NCBI RefSeq assembly: GCF_000514815.1
Contig: NZ_KI911474.1
Coordinates: 71,584 to 135,583, forward strand
Length of the DNA: 64,000 nt
From: Salinispora fenicalii
Lineage (GTDB): Bacteria; Actinomycetota; Actinomycetes; Mycobacteriales; Micromonosporaceae
Reading direction: 5' to 3'
Positions within the stretch are counted from its first letter, which is position 1. Each line of letters starts with the position of its first letter. This document shows, piece by piece, positions 49,070 to 57,909 of the stretch. A program made the translations under genes and the position numbers. A model generated the notes under the pieces. The model was not told the origin of the DNA and ran no database searches. It saw only the letters and a list, made by a program, of their open reading frames with translations.

Positions 49070-49954
49070 GTGTTTGGAAACGGGCGGCGCAAGACCCAGG
49101 GCGAGCTTGCCAAGATCGAGCTTGGTCGAAGCTTCGGTCATCTGAAGCGGGCGGCGGGGCACGCAACGAACGGCACCGGCGCCACGGTCGGCCCACGGGT
49201 GCGGGCGGCCCGGAGCGCCGTTGCCCCGACCGCGCTGGTCATGCGGAACCGGGCGGCGAGCGGCTACGTGTCGACCGTGGCGGCGCTGGCGCCGCTGGCC
49301 ATCGCCGTCCGCGAGGCCCAGGCGGAGGCGGCCGACCGGGCCGCCGCCGGACGGAAGGGCGGCGCCGGACGAAGGGGCGGCACCGACAAGTCGGCCGCTG
49401 CCAGCAAGAAGGTGCAGGCGAAGAGGGTGCGGGCGACACGCGCGAAGAAGCGATCCGACCGGGGCAGGATGACCGGCCTGCTGGCGGCCAGCGCCGTGGT
49501 GGGGCTGATCGGTGCGATGGCGTTGCGACGCCGCTACGAACGGCGAGAGTGGGTCGAGTACGACCCGGTCCCCAGCCTGGAGCCGATGCAGGCCGAGATG
49601 GACATGATCGAGGTCACCACCCGGACCCCGGCCGAGCGGACCACCCCGGCACCGACCGTGACCGGGGATGCCGGCAAATCGGCGGACCCGGCGAGCGGCG
49701 CGACAACCCGTGGCGCGGCGGCAGGCGGCACCGCCAAGACCAACTCAGGCCGGCGCCCCACCACGACGCCGACCGAGAAGGTCGCTGCAACGCCCGAGAA
49801 GGTCGCTGCAACGCCTGAGAAGGTCGCTGCAACACCCGCCGAAAAGGCCCCCGCGACGCCGGTCGAGAAGGCCCCCGCGACGACCGAGGGTAAGAGCTCC
49901 ACTGGCCGGCCCACCAACGACCTCTCCAAGGCCATGAAGAACGGTCGCCGCTGA
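49070..49954 (+). CDS. Basic single-helix protein with KVAATPE repeats
   Basis: 294 residues from GTG 49070 (GAGGAGG at 49056-49062). The first half is Ala/Arg/Lys-rich (GELAKIELGRSFGHLKRAAG, RAKKRSDRGRM), followed by one hydrophobic helix (TGLLAASAVVGLIGAMAL) and a long Thr/Ala/Pro tail with three exact 7-residue repeats. It may be a membrane-linked nucleoid or wall protein; no domain is recognised. Confidence 0.75.
   Translation: MFGNGRRKTQGELAKIELGRSFGHLKRAAGHATNGTGATVGPRVRAARSAVAPTALVMRNRAASGYVSTVAALAPLAIAVREAQAEAADRAAAGRKGGAGRRGGTDKSAAASKKVQAKRVRATRAKKRSDRGRMTGLLAASAVVGLIGAMALRRRYERREWVEYDPVPSLEPMQAEMDMIEVTTRTPAERTTPAPTVTGDAGKSADPASGATTRGAAAGGTAKTNSGRRPTTTPTEKVAATPEKVAATPEKVAATPAEKAPATPVEKAPATTEGKSSTGRPTNDLSKAMKNGRR
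49775..49837 (+). repeat. Three 21-bp tandem repeats in coding sequence
   Basis: GAGAAGGTCGCTGCAACGCC plus one base repeats at 49775, 49796 and 49817 (the third has one further change) and encodes EKVAATP three times. Degenerate units follow. Confidence 0.9.
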
Positions 49955-49960
49955 CCCAGT

Positions 49961-51112
49961 TCAGAGCCAGCCGTGCCGGCGGAACCAGCGGTACAGCGCC
50001 AGGCTGACCCCAAGCATCAGGGCCAGCACCGTGGGGTAGCCATAGGTCCACCCCAACTCCGGCATGAACTCGAAGTTCATGCCATAGATGCCGGCGATGG
50101 CGGTCCAGACCGCCGCGATGGCCGCCCAGGCCGCGATCTTGCGCATATCGTTGTTCTGGTCAACGGTGACCTGGGCCAGTCGCGTCTGGAGGATGGAGTT
50201 GAGCAGGTCGTCGTAGGAGTTGACCTGCTCGACGGTACGGCTGAGGTGGTCCTGCACGTCCCCGAAGTACCGACGGATCTCCGTCGGCACCTCACGGTTA
50301 CGCTCAGCGGTGATCCGCAGGAGCGGACGCTGAAGCGGCATCACCGCCCGCTTGAACTCGACCAGCTCCCGCTTCACCTGGTAGATCCGCTGAATCCGAT
50401 CGCCGCCCTGCCGGCGGTCGAAGACATCAGCCTCGAGCGTGTCCAGGTCGTCCTCCAGCCGGTCGGCGACCTCCAGGTAGTGGTCAACCACCCGGTCCGT
50501 CACCGCGTACGCCACCGCCCACGGGCCATGCGGCAGCAGCTCTCCCTTCGCCTCCAGCTCGGCCCGCACCGGCGCCAGCCGGCAGGCGTCCCCGTGCCGG
50601 ACACTGACCAGAAAATTCGGGCCGATGAAGAGCAGCACCTGGCCGGTCTCGACGACCTCGGAGTGCTCGGTCAACTCGGCCTGCTCGCGGTAGTGGGCGG
50701 TCCGTAGCACCAGGAAGCTCACCGCACCGAACTGCTCCAGCTTGGGCCGTTGCTGGGCTTTAACCGCATCCTCGACGGCCAGTTCGTGCAGGCCGTAGGC
50801 GACCGCGATCTCGGTCATCTGGGCCAGGTCGGGCTCGTGCAGGCCGAGCCAGACGAAGCCGTCACCCGCCCGACGAGCTGCCGCCAACGCCTCGGTGTGG
50901 TGCCAGTGGCCGGCTTGGCGCTCCCCGTCCAGGTAGAGCGCGCAGTCAACGACCGCATCGTGGGGCACGGCCGGCGCCGATGGCCCGGCGGTGCCCTCGG
51001 AGCTGAGCCGGCGGGTCATCGCCCGCACTGGGGCCGCCCAATCGCGCGGCCGAATCACCCGACCACCCGCCCGGGTGCCCCTGGGTTCGCGCCACGACCG
51101 GTCCGCCATCAC
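49961..51112 (-). CDS. corA: CorA-family divalent cation transporter
   Basis: 383 residues. Cytosolic N-terminal funnel (VWLGLHEPDLAQMTEIAVAY, VSVRHGDACRLAPVRAEL), a long helix region, and two C-terminal helices. The signature YGMN is in IAGIYGMNFEFMPELGW. Imports Mg2+ or related ions. The first ~45 residues are variable; the start could be internal. Confidence 0.93.
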   Translation of the reverse strand: MMADRSWREPRGTRAGGRVIRPRDWAAPVRAMTRRLSSEGTAGPSAPAVPHDAVVDCALYLDGERQAGHWHHTEALAAARRAGDGFVWLGLHEPDLAQMTEIAVAYGLHELAVEDAVKAQQRPKLEQFGAVSFLVLRTAHYREQAELTEHSEVVETGQVLLFIGPNFLVSVRHGDACRLAPVRAELEAKGELLPHGPWAVAYAVTDRVVDHYLEVADRLEDDLDTLEADVFDRRQGGDRIQRIYQVKRELVEFKRAVMPLQRPLLRITAERNREVPTEIRRYFGDVQDHLSRTVEQVNSYDDLLNSILQTRLAQVTVDQNNDMRKIAAWAAIAAVWTAIAGIYGMNFEFMPELGWTYGYPTVLALMLGVSLALYRWFRRHGWL

Positions 51113-51263
51113 GCCCTCCCCGCTCGCCGACGCGTTGCAGCGTACGCCGGCAACCGGGTCGACCCCGATGCCGCCGGGTCCGGGGCGAACGCCGGGCCGG
51201 CCGCCTCAGCCAGCCCGCGCCGGGCCGGTCACGTCGAGCCAGCCCGGCGGTCGGTGGCGGAGG

Positions 51264-52358
51264 TCAGCCCCGTACGGCCGCCACCGCCGCCGCGAGTCGA
51301 CGCGCACCCTCGTCCATCTGGTCCGCGGTCACCGCCGAGTACGCCAGCCGCAGCGCGTGCTGCCCACCCTCGACCACGAAGTCACTGCCCTTCACGACGG
51401 CGACCCCGCGCTCCGCCGCAGCCGGAGCCAGCCGGTCCACCTCGACGTCCTCCGGCAACTCCACCCAGAGGAAGTAGCCGCCATCCGGCTCGACGAACTG
51501 GGCCTGCGGGAGGTGCCGCCGCAACGCCTCCGCCAGCGCCTGGGCCCGCTCGCCGAGGGCCCGACGCACGGTCGCGATCGAGCGGTCGATGTCCCCGGAG
51601 ACGCAGAACTGGTGCACGATCGCCTCGGAGACCATGCCCGGCGAGATGTAGAGGCTGGTCGCCTTCTTCGCGATGTCGGCGATCAGGTCCGCCGGCCCGA
51701 CCAGGTATCCGACCCGCACGCCGGGGCAGACCGTCTTGGTGAAGCTGGAGGCGTGCACCACCCGGTTGTGGGTGTCCAACGAGAGCATCGAGGGCAGCGC
51801 CTCGCCCCGGAACCGGACGTCGGCGTACGGGTCATCCTCAAAGATCGTGAACTCGAACTCAACGGCGAGGTCGAGTAGCTCCCGCCGCTTGTCGAGGCTC
51901 AGCGTCACCCCGGCCGGGTTCTGGTAGTTCGGGATGACGTGCGCCAGCCGTGGACGCACCCCGGACTCCAGCAGCTTGCGCAGCTCCGTGGTGTCCAGAC
52001 CGTCCGGCTGGATGGTGATCCCGTGCAGCTCACTGCCCATCCGCCGCAGGTTCAGCAGGGTCCGGTCGTAGGTCGGGCGCTCCACCACCACCGCATCGCC
52101 GGGTCGGACCAGATGGTCGAAGAGAAACGCGTCGGCCTGCAACGAACCGTTGGTCACTAGGACCTGGTCCGCCCCGACGCCGTGCTTCTGCGCGATCCAC
52201 TCACGCAACGGAAGGTAACCAGCGGAGGGACCGTACGCCGTCACACCGGTGGGATCGGCGTCGAACGCGCGGACGGCGGCGGCCTTCAGCCCCTCGACAT
52301 CGACGATGTCCAACGAGGGAGCGCCACGGGCGAAGGAGATCAACTGCTCGGCGGTCAT
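51264..52358 (-). CDS. PLP-dependent aminotransferase (fold type I)
   Basis: 364 residues. Aminotransferase class I/II: DQVLVTNGSLQADAF, PNYQNPAGVTLSLDKR, EDDPYADVRFRGE, and the PLP Lys in HASSFTKTVCPGVRVGYLVG. Closest by eye to 2-aminoadipate/LysN and the MocR-related aminotransferase branch. No HTH domain. Substrate uncertain. Confidence 0.92.
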   Translation of the reverse strand: MTAEQLISFARGAPSLDIVDVEGLKAAAVRAFDADPTGVTAYGPSAGYLPLREWIAQKHGVGADQVLVTNGSLQADAFLFDHLVRPGDAVVVERPTYDRTLLNLRRMGSELHGITIQPDGLDTTELRKLLESGVRPRLAHVIPNYQNPAGVTLSLDKRRELLDLAVEFEFTIFEDDPYADVRFRGEALPSMLSLDTHNRVVHASSFTKTVCPGVRVGYLVGPADLIADIAKKATSLYISPGMVSEAIVHQFCVSGDIDRSIATVRRALGERAQALAEALRRHLPQAQFVEPDGGYFLWVELPEDVEVDRLAPAAAERGVAVVKGSDFVVEGGQHALRLAYSAVTADQMDEGARRLAAAVAAVRG

Positions 52359-52443
52359 GGCTGTTCAGCGTACGGAAGGCGACGGAGGATGCGCCGACGG
52401 CACGGCGAGTGCCGTGGCGGAGCCACCGGATGGGTGACCGACG

Positions 52444-52836
52444 TCACCCGGGGACGACCCGTTCGGTCGCCCAGACCCGGACGACGTCCCGGAGCGAGAT
52501 CACCCCGGCTACCTCCCGCTCGTCGAGCACCACCAGGTGCCGGAACCCGCCCCGGGCCATCGCGATCGCCGCTTCCTCGACCGTCCACTCCGGCCCCGCG
52601 TACACCACGTCCCAGGTCAGGTGGGCTCCGGTCCGCTCACTGTCACAGTCCAGCCCGCGCCCGATCGCGTTGAGCAGGTCCCGCTCGGTCATGATCCCGA
52701 CCCCTTCGGAATCCGGATCGATCACGACCGCCGACCCGATGCCCCGCTCCGACATCATGCGCGCCGCCTGCCGGAGCGTGTGCTCCGGGCCGACCACCAA
52801 AACCTGGCTGGACATCACTTCCCGAACCTGCATCAC
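52444..52836 (-). CDS. CBS-domain pair protein
   Basis: 130 residues with two CBS motifs (REVMSSQVLVVGPEHTLRQA, GSAVVIDPDSEGVGIMTERD; then GFRHLVVLDEREVAGVISLR). Binds adenine nucleotides in known cases. Free-standing and cytosolic; partner unknown. Confidence 0.92.
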   Translation of the reverse strand: MMQVREVMSSQVLVVGPEHTLRQAARMMSERGIGSAVVIDPDSEGVGIMTERDLLNAIGRGLDCDSERTGAHLTWDVVYAGPEWTVEEAAIAMARGGFRHLVVLDEREVAGVISLRDVVRVWATERVVPG

Positions 52837-53056
52837 ACATCAACCCCTGCGGAATGGTGGCACTCGGTAAAAACATGGTGCACCCAGTGTGTTACCGGGA
52901 CAAGGCTGCCGCATGCGATCCGACCAGCCCGTTCGGTCGAGCGGCGTGGAAGACCACCGCAACACCATCGGCGGCCGCCAGCAGCCCCGCGCCACTACCC
53001 ACTAGCCGACCCGGTTGCCCCCAGGAGCGCCAATCAACGGCGCTATCCTTCCTCCG

Positions 53057-53821
53057 GTGACAGCCGAACGAACGCAAAAAGATGCCGGAATGGTCGGGAT
53101 GGTGCTAGCAGCTGGCGCCGGACGCCGCCTACGCCCACACACCGACACGCTGCCGAAGGCACTGGTCCCGGTTGATGGCGCGACCACCATCCTTGACATC
53201 GCGCTGCGCAACCTGGCCGAAGTCGGACTCACCGAGATCGTCGTCGTGGTCGGCTACGCCGCCGACGCGGTTCGGGAACGCAAGGCGGACCTGGAACAGA
53301 AGTACGGCGTCACGCTCACCCTGGTGCCCAACGACCGGGCCGAGGAGTGGAACAACGCGTACTCGCTCTGGCTGGCCCGCAGCTGGTTTGCCCGCGGGGT
53401 GCTGCTGGTCAACGGGGACACCGTCCATCCGGTGAGCGTGGAGAAGACCCTGCTCGCCGAGCGCGGACCGGGGATCCTACTGGCGATCGACACGATCAAG
53501 TCGCTGGCCGAGGAGGAGATGAAGACCACCTTCGACGCCGACGGCCAGCTCACCCGGATCACCAAGCTGATGGACCCGCACGAGGCCCGCGGGGAGTACA
53601 TCGGTGCGACGCTGATCGAACCGCGCGTCGCCGAGGCGCTCGCCGACGCGCTGGAAGCGACCTGGCGACACGACCCGAACCGCTACTACGAGGACGGGTA
53701 CCAGGAGTTCGCCAACCGAGGTGGCGAAGTACGTGGGGCGCCGATCGGCGATGTCGCCTGGGTCGAGGTCGACAACCACGACGACCTTGCGCGGGCTCGG
53801 GAGATCGCGTGCCGCTACTAG
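53057..53821 (+). CDS. Phosphocholine-cytidylyltransferase-like nucleotidyltransferase
   Basis: 254 residues from GTG 53057 (ATG 53090 is the alternative); a TATCCT box ends 7 bp before the GTG, so the mRNA may be leaderless. NTP-transferase signature AAGAGRRLRPHTDTLPKAL (~18-36), NNAYSLWLAR as in LicC, and C-terminal WVEVDNHDDLARAREIACRY. It should join a phosphorylated alcohol to CTP. First of three overlapping genes with a G1P-dehydrogenase-like protein and a CDP-alcohol transferase; substrate inferred, not known. Confidence 0.88.
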   Translation: MTAERTQKDAGMVGMVLAAGAGRRLRPHTDTLPKALVPVDGATTILDIALRNLAEVGLTEIVVVVGYAADAVRERKADLEQKYGVTLTLVPNDRAEEWNNAYSLWLARSWFARGVLLVNGDTVHPVSVEKTLLAERGPGILLAIDTIKSLAEEEMKTTFDADGQLTRITKLMDPHEARGEYIGATLIEPRVAEALADALEATWRHDPNRYYEDGYQEFANRGGEVRGAPIGDVAWVEVDNHDDLARAREIACRY

Positions 53822-54876
53822 CCCGTACCGTCGCCACGCCGCTAGCCATCGAGGTCCGCCGGGGCGCGGTCGCCAACCTCGGCGAACTCCTCGCCGACCG
53901 GCGGATCTCCGCCGGCGGCGACGTGGCCGTGGTGGTAGGGCCCGGGCAGGGAGAGAAGATCGTCGAGCTGTGCCGGCCAACGCTGGGCTCAGCCGACGTC
54001 TTCACCGTTACCGGCGGCAGTATTGATGCCGCCAACGAGTTGGGCGACCGGCTCCGCCGCCGGCACTATGACGCGGTGGTCGGGATCGGCGGTGGCCGGA
54101 CGATCGACACCGCGAAGTACGCCGCCGCCCGCTACGGGATCCCGATGGTCACGGTCGCCACCAGCCTCGCCAACGACGGCATCGCCTCCCCCGTGGCGTC
54201 GCTGACCCACGACGGCGGCAAAGGCTCGTACGGGGTACACATCCCGATCGCCGTCCTGGTCGACCTCGACTTCGTCGAGCACGGCCCGGACCGGCAGACC
54301 CAGGCCGGGATCGGTGACGCGGTGAGCAACCTCAACGCCTGCGCCGACTGGGAGCTCGCCCACGAGCTGCGCGGCGAGCCGATCGACGGACTCGCCGTGA
54401 CGCTGGCCCGGACCGGCGCCGAGGCGCTGCTGAACCACCCCGGCAAAATCACCGACGACGCCTTCCTCACCACGCTGGCGGAGGCGTTGATCCTCGGCGG
54501 CATCGCCATGTCGATCTCCGGTTCGAGCCGACCGGCCAGCGGCGGCGACCACGAGATCTCGCACGCCATCGACCACCTCTGGCCCGGCACCAGCGCCCAC
54601 GGCGAGCAGGTCGGGCTCGGGGCCCTCTTCTGCACCTGGCTGCACGGCGACCGGGAACGGTTCGGCCAGCTCGCCCGCTGCCTGCACCGGCACGGCCTGG
54701 CCACCAGCCCGGCCGACCTGGGCCTCACCAACGAGCAGTTCGTTGAGGCGGTGCACTTCGCGCCTCGGACCCGGCCGGACCGCTACACGATCCTCGAACA
54801 CCTCGCCCTGTCCACCGACGAACTCCGGGCCCAGCTGGGAGGCTGTCTTGACGCCCTCGGTGAGCACCTTGACTAA
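53809..54876 (+). CDS. Glycerol-1-phosphate-dehydrogenase-like protein
   Basis: 355 residues from GTG 53809, overlapping the preceding gene by 13 bp. Iron/zinc ADH fold of the EgsA/AraM/3-dehydroquinate-synthase group. NAD(P) motif VGIGGGRTIDTAKY (~91-104). Likely metal ligands are Asp170 (in GIGD), His248 (in SRPASGGDHEISH) and His264 (SAHGEQVG), all matching archaeal and AraM enzymes that reduce DHAP to sn-glycerol-1-phosphate. The exact substrate is inferred; another ketose or polyol phosphate is possible. Confidence 0.85.
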   Translation: MPLLARTVATPLAIEVRRGAVANLGELLADRRISAGGDVAVVVGPGQGEKIVELCRPTLGSADVFTVTGGSIDAANELGDRLRRRHYDAVVGIGGGRTIDTAKYAAARYGIPMVTVATSLANDGIASPVASLTHDGGKGSYGVHIPIAVLVDLDFVEHGPDRQTQAGIGDAVSNLNACADWELAHELRGEPIDGLAVTLARTGAEALLNHPGKITDDAFLTTLAEALILGGIAMSISGSSRPASGGDHEISHAIDHLWPGTSAHGEQVGLGALFCTWLHGDRERFGQLARCLHRHGLATSPADLGLTNEQFVEAVHFAPRTRPDRYTILEHLALSTDELRAQLGGCLDALGEHLD

Positions 54877-55576
54877 ACCGTCCCAACCGACCCTGGCCGA
54901 CTTCTACCAGACCAACCGGGGCGGCGGACTGTTCAGCGAGTCGGTCAGCCAGTGGATCGGGGCCGCCTTGGCCAGCGGCGCGCACCGGCTCGGGCTGCGG
55001 CCCACTGCGCTGAGCATCACCAACCTGGTACTCGGCCTGATCACCTCGGTGACCGTGGTGACGCTGGCCGAGCCGGTTGCCGCGGGCCGCGTACCGGCCT
55101 GGTTGGTCGGGCTGGTGGCGCTGGGCGGCTGGCAGGCGGCGTACGCGCTGGACTGCGCGGACGGGCAGCTCGCCCGAGTCACCGGTCAGGGCAGCCCAGC
55201 CGGGGCACGGGTGGATGTGCTCTGCGACGTGGCGGCCCAGGTCGCCCTGGTCGCCGCGCTCAGCGCGACCGCGGTCGCGCAGTCACCGTCGACTCCCGCC
55301 TGGCTGATCGCGGCCTTCGCCGGCACCTGGATGGTGAACCTGGTTACCTCGGTGATGCAGAGCGGGCCGAACGCGACCAGCATGGTCACCTCGACCTCGC
55401 TGCCGGTACGGCTGGTGAAGCTGATCCGCGACTACGGCGCGGTGATCTTCGTTGCCGCGCTGGTGCTCCTCTTCGCGCCCGGCCTGGCCAGCTGGCTGGT
55501 CGTCGCCTTCACCGTGATCAACGGCGGTTTCCTACTCGCCAGCATCGCCTTCGCTGCTCGGGCCGCACTACGCTGA
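54860..55576 (+). CDS. CDP-alcohol phosphatidyltransferase family protein
   Basis: 238 residues from GTG 54860, overlapping the dehydrogenase gene by 17 bp. The full family motif is present: Asp98-Asp101-Gly-x2-Ala-Arg-x8-Gly115-x3-Asp119-x3-Asp123 (DCADGQLARVTGQGSPAGAR). Five to six membrane helices. It moves an alcohol phosphate from a CDP-alcohol onto an acceptor in the membrane. With the two upstream genes it suggests a pathway ending in a phosphodiester lipid or glycan. It overlaps the end of the convergent GT4 gene by 9 bp. Confidence 0.9.
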   Translation: MSTLTKPSQPTLADFYQTNRGGGLFSESVSQWIGAALASGAHRLGLRPTALSITNLVLGLITSVTVVTLAEPVAAGRVPAWLVGLVALGGWQAAYALDCADGQLARVTGQGSPAGARVDVLCDVAAQVALVAALSATAVAQSPSTPAWLIAAFAGTWMVNLVTSVMQSGPNATSMVTSTSLPVRLVKLIRDYGAVIFVAALVLLFAPGLASWLVVAFTVINGGFLLASIAFAARAALR

Positions 55577-56758
55577 CCGGCCAGAGTCAGCCGTACGGGC
55601 GGTTTCGGCGTAGATGTCGAGTAGCCGCCGGGTGACCACGTCCGGGTGGAAGGTGCGCTCGTAGCGGGCCCGAGCGGCCGGTGCCCGGCGGGCGGCGTCG
55701 GCGGCCGCCGCTGGCAGCGCGTCGGCCAACTCGGTCGGGTTCGGCGGCACCACCCAGCCGGCGGGTTCCGCGGTGTCGGCGCCGACCAGGAACGGGATAC
55801 CACCGAGGGCGGTGCCGAGCACCGGCCGCCCGGCGGCCAGCGCCTCGATGATCACCGTCGGCAGCACGTCGTGCCAGGTGCTGGTGGCCAGCACCACGGC
55901 GCTCGCCACCAGGGCGGCGTGCACCCCGTCCCGGTCTAGCGGACCGAGGAAGGTCACATCTGCCCGCTGGGCCGCCGCTTCCTCCACCAAGGGTCGCAGT
56001 TCACCGTCACCGGCGACGCGGAGCGGGCCGAGCGCACCGTCCGGGTGCCGACGCCAGGCCTCCAGCAGCAGGTCCAGCCCCTTCTCCGGGCTGAGCCGGC
56101 CGAGGAAGAGGAAGCCGGTGCCCAACGGCGCCGGGGCACCCGGGTCGGGGATCGCGTTCGGCTTCACCACGATCCGTTGCTCCGGGATGCCGTAGTCCCG
56201 AAGGTGCTCCGCGATCGAGGTGGTCAGCGCGATGAACCGGTCCACCGAACGCCAGGTGCCCCGGTGCACGGCGAGCGTCGTCGCCATCAACGCGCTCTGC
56301 GCCCGCGACCCCCGATAGCAGCGGTGCACGATCGCCGGTACGCCCAGTACCCGCCCTCGGCAGTCCTGGCAGATCGCCCCGTCCCGGAAGTACAGCCCGG
56401 ACGAGCAGACCTGCCGGTAGTTGTGCACGGTCTGCACCACCGGTACGCCGTACCGGTGCGCGGTCCGCACCACCCAGGGCGAGAGCAGGGGGTACGGGTT
56501 GTGCAGGTGCAGCACGTCCGGCCGGTGCTCGTCGAGCAGGCGGCCCAGCTCCCGCTGGGCTCGCGGGGCGTAGATCGGGGAGATCGGTAGCAGCGCCTTC
56601 TCGGGCCCGGACATCGACGCGATCTCGTCGGAGCTACGCAGGAACGGCAGCACCTCGACCCCGGCCGCGGTCAGCTGGGCGATCTCCGCGTCGACGATGG
56701 TGTTCTCGCCGGACGGCTGAGCCTCCCGGTACCGGTTGTGCGCCACCACGACTTTCAT
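55568..56758 (-). CDS. GT4-family glycosyltransferase
   Basis: 396 residues, GT-B fold. N-domain KVVVAHNRYREAQPSGENTI, middle HRPDVLHLHNPYPLLSPWVV, a Cys-rich loop (SSGLYFRDGAICQDCRGRVL), nucleotide-binding FLFLGRLSPEKGLDLLLEAW and the EX7E-type PTVIIEALAAGRPVLGTALG. Likely an NDP-sugar transferase for surface polysaccharide. Convergent with the CDP-alcohol operon and near the EPS initiator at 57910. Confidence 0.92.
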   Translation of the reverse strand: MKVVVAHNRYREAQPSGENTIVDAEIAQLTAAGVEVLPFLRSSDEIASMSGPEKALLPISPIYAPRAQRELGRLLDEHRPDVLHLHNPYPLLSPWVVRTAHRYGVPVVQTVHNYRQVCSSGLYFRDGAICQDCRGRVLGVPAIVHRCYRGSRAQSALMATTLAVHRGTWRSVDRFIALTTSIAEHLRDYGIPEQRIVVKPNAIPDPGAPAPLGTGFLFLGRLSPEKGLDLLLEAWRRHPDGALGPLRVAGDGELRPLVEEAAAQRADVTFLGPLDRDGVHAALVASAVVLATSTWHDVLPTVIIEALAAGRPVLGTALGGIPFLVGADTAEPAGWVVPPNPTELADALPAAAADAARRAPAARARYERTFHPDVVTRRLLDIYAETARTADSGRSA

Positions 56759-56782
56759 GGAATTGGAGGCTACCGTTGGCGG

Positions 56783-57643
56783 GTGCCCGAACTACCAGAG
56801 GTGGAGGCGCTCGCCGACTACCTGCGCCAACGCGCCGTCGGCCGACAGGTTGACCGGCTGGAGATCTCCGCGATCAACGCCTTGAAAACGTACGACCCGG
56901 CGGTCACGGCCGCGGCCGGCCAGCCGGTCACCGACGCCCAGCGCCACGGCAAGTTCCTTGACCTGGTGCTCGGCGCTGACCTGCACCTGGTCGTTCACCT
57001 GGCCCGCGCCGGCTGGCTGCACTTCCGGGAGGAGTTCTCGTCCCGCGCCCCGCTGCGCCCCGGCAAGGGCCCGGTGGCGCTGCGGGCCCGTCTCGACGAC
57101 GGGTCCGGGTTCGACCTGACCGAGGCCGGCACCCAGAAGAGCCTCGCCGTCTATCTAGTGACCGATCCGACGGCGGTGCCCGGGGTGGCCCGGCTTGGTC
57201 CGGACGCGCTCGCCGTGGACCCGGCTACCTTCGCCGAGCGGCTCCGCAGCCGTAAGGGCCAGGTCAAGGGGGTACTCACCGACCAGACGGTGCTCGCCGG
57301 GGTGGGTAACGCGTACTCCGATGAGATCCTGCACACGGCGCGGCTGTCGCCGTTCGCGCTGACCACCCGGCTGACCGACGACCAGCTCGCCACCCTGCAC
57401 GCGGCGACCCGGGACGTGCTCGGTGACGCGGTGTCCCGGTCGGTGGGGCAGCGGGCCGCCGAGCTCAAGGGCGAGAAGCGCTCTGGTCTGCGGGTTCACG
57501 CCCGCGCCGGGTTGCCCTGCCCAGTCTGCGGCGACACCGTACGGGAAGTCTCGTTCGCTGACTCCAGCCTCCAGTACTGCCCGGGTTGCCAGACCGGGGG
57601 GAAGCCACTCGCAGACCGACGGCTGTCGCGAATTGTACGGTGA
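56783..57643 (+). CDS. Formamidopyrimidine-DNA glycosylase / endonuclease VIII family
   Basis: 286 residues from GTG 56783, giving the catalytic N-terminal Pro2 and Glu3 in PELPEVEALADYL. Helix-two-turn-helix around VLAGVGNAYSDEILHTARLS, and a C-terminal zinc finger CPVC...CPGC. Removes oxidised bases. Family members need Pro2 free, which decides the start. A TACCGT box 7 bp upstream of the GTG suggests a leaderless message. Confidence 0.93.
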   Translation: MPELPEVEALADYLRQRAVGRQVDRLEISAINALKTYDPAVTAAAGQPVTDAQRHGKFLDLVLGADLHLVVHLARAGWLHFREEFSSRAPLRPGKGPVALRARLDDGSGFDLTEAGTQKSLAVYLVTDPTAVPGVARLGPDALAVDPATFAERLRSRKGQVKGVLTDQTVLAGVGNAYSDEILHTARLSPFALTTRLTDDQLATLHAATRDVLGDAVSRSVGQRAAELKGEKRSGLRVHARAGLPCPVCGDTVREVSFADSSLQYCPGCQTGGKPLADRRLSRIVR

Positions 57644-57732
57644 GTGAGGATGCTCACGGCAAACCGTGAATATTCCGCCCGCGTGCGACGAACGTCGGGA
57701 TTGGGGTTCTACTCGAACGGCCATCCATCGGT

Positions 57733-57738
57733 ATAGTG
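57733..57738 (+). promoter_or_regulatory. -10 element upstream of the glycosylphosphotransferase gene
   Basis: TATAGT stands out in a GC-rich 266-bp gap (57644-57909). No convincing -35. Apart from this, the gap shows no other feature I can support. Confidence 0.35.
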
Positions 57739-57909
57739 GCCCGGTCCCGGCTTCTGTAAAGGTCCGGAGCCGGCCAGCTGCCAACCGACACAGCCCTGAT
57801 GCGAGGTCCTGCCGGTCCACGCTCGGGTCCGGGTGACGCGTGGGAGACTGAAGCGGTGGGCGACACGGGCCCTCACTCCGAGTGAGCAGTCCGCGTCCTG
57901 CGGGAGGAC

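Noticed and set aside
53057..56758. Archaeal-type ether lipid synthesis
   Set aside because: No geranylgeranylglyceryl-phosphate synthase or second prenyltransferase is present; a G1P-dehydrogenase-like gene alone does not support ether lipids.
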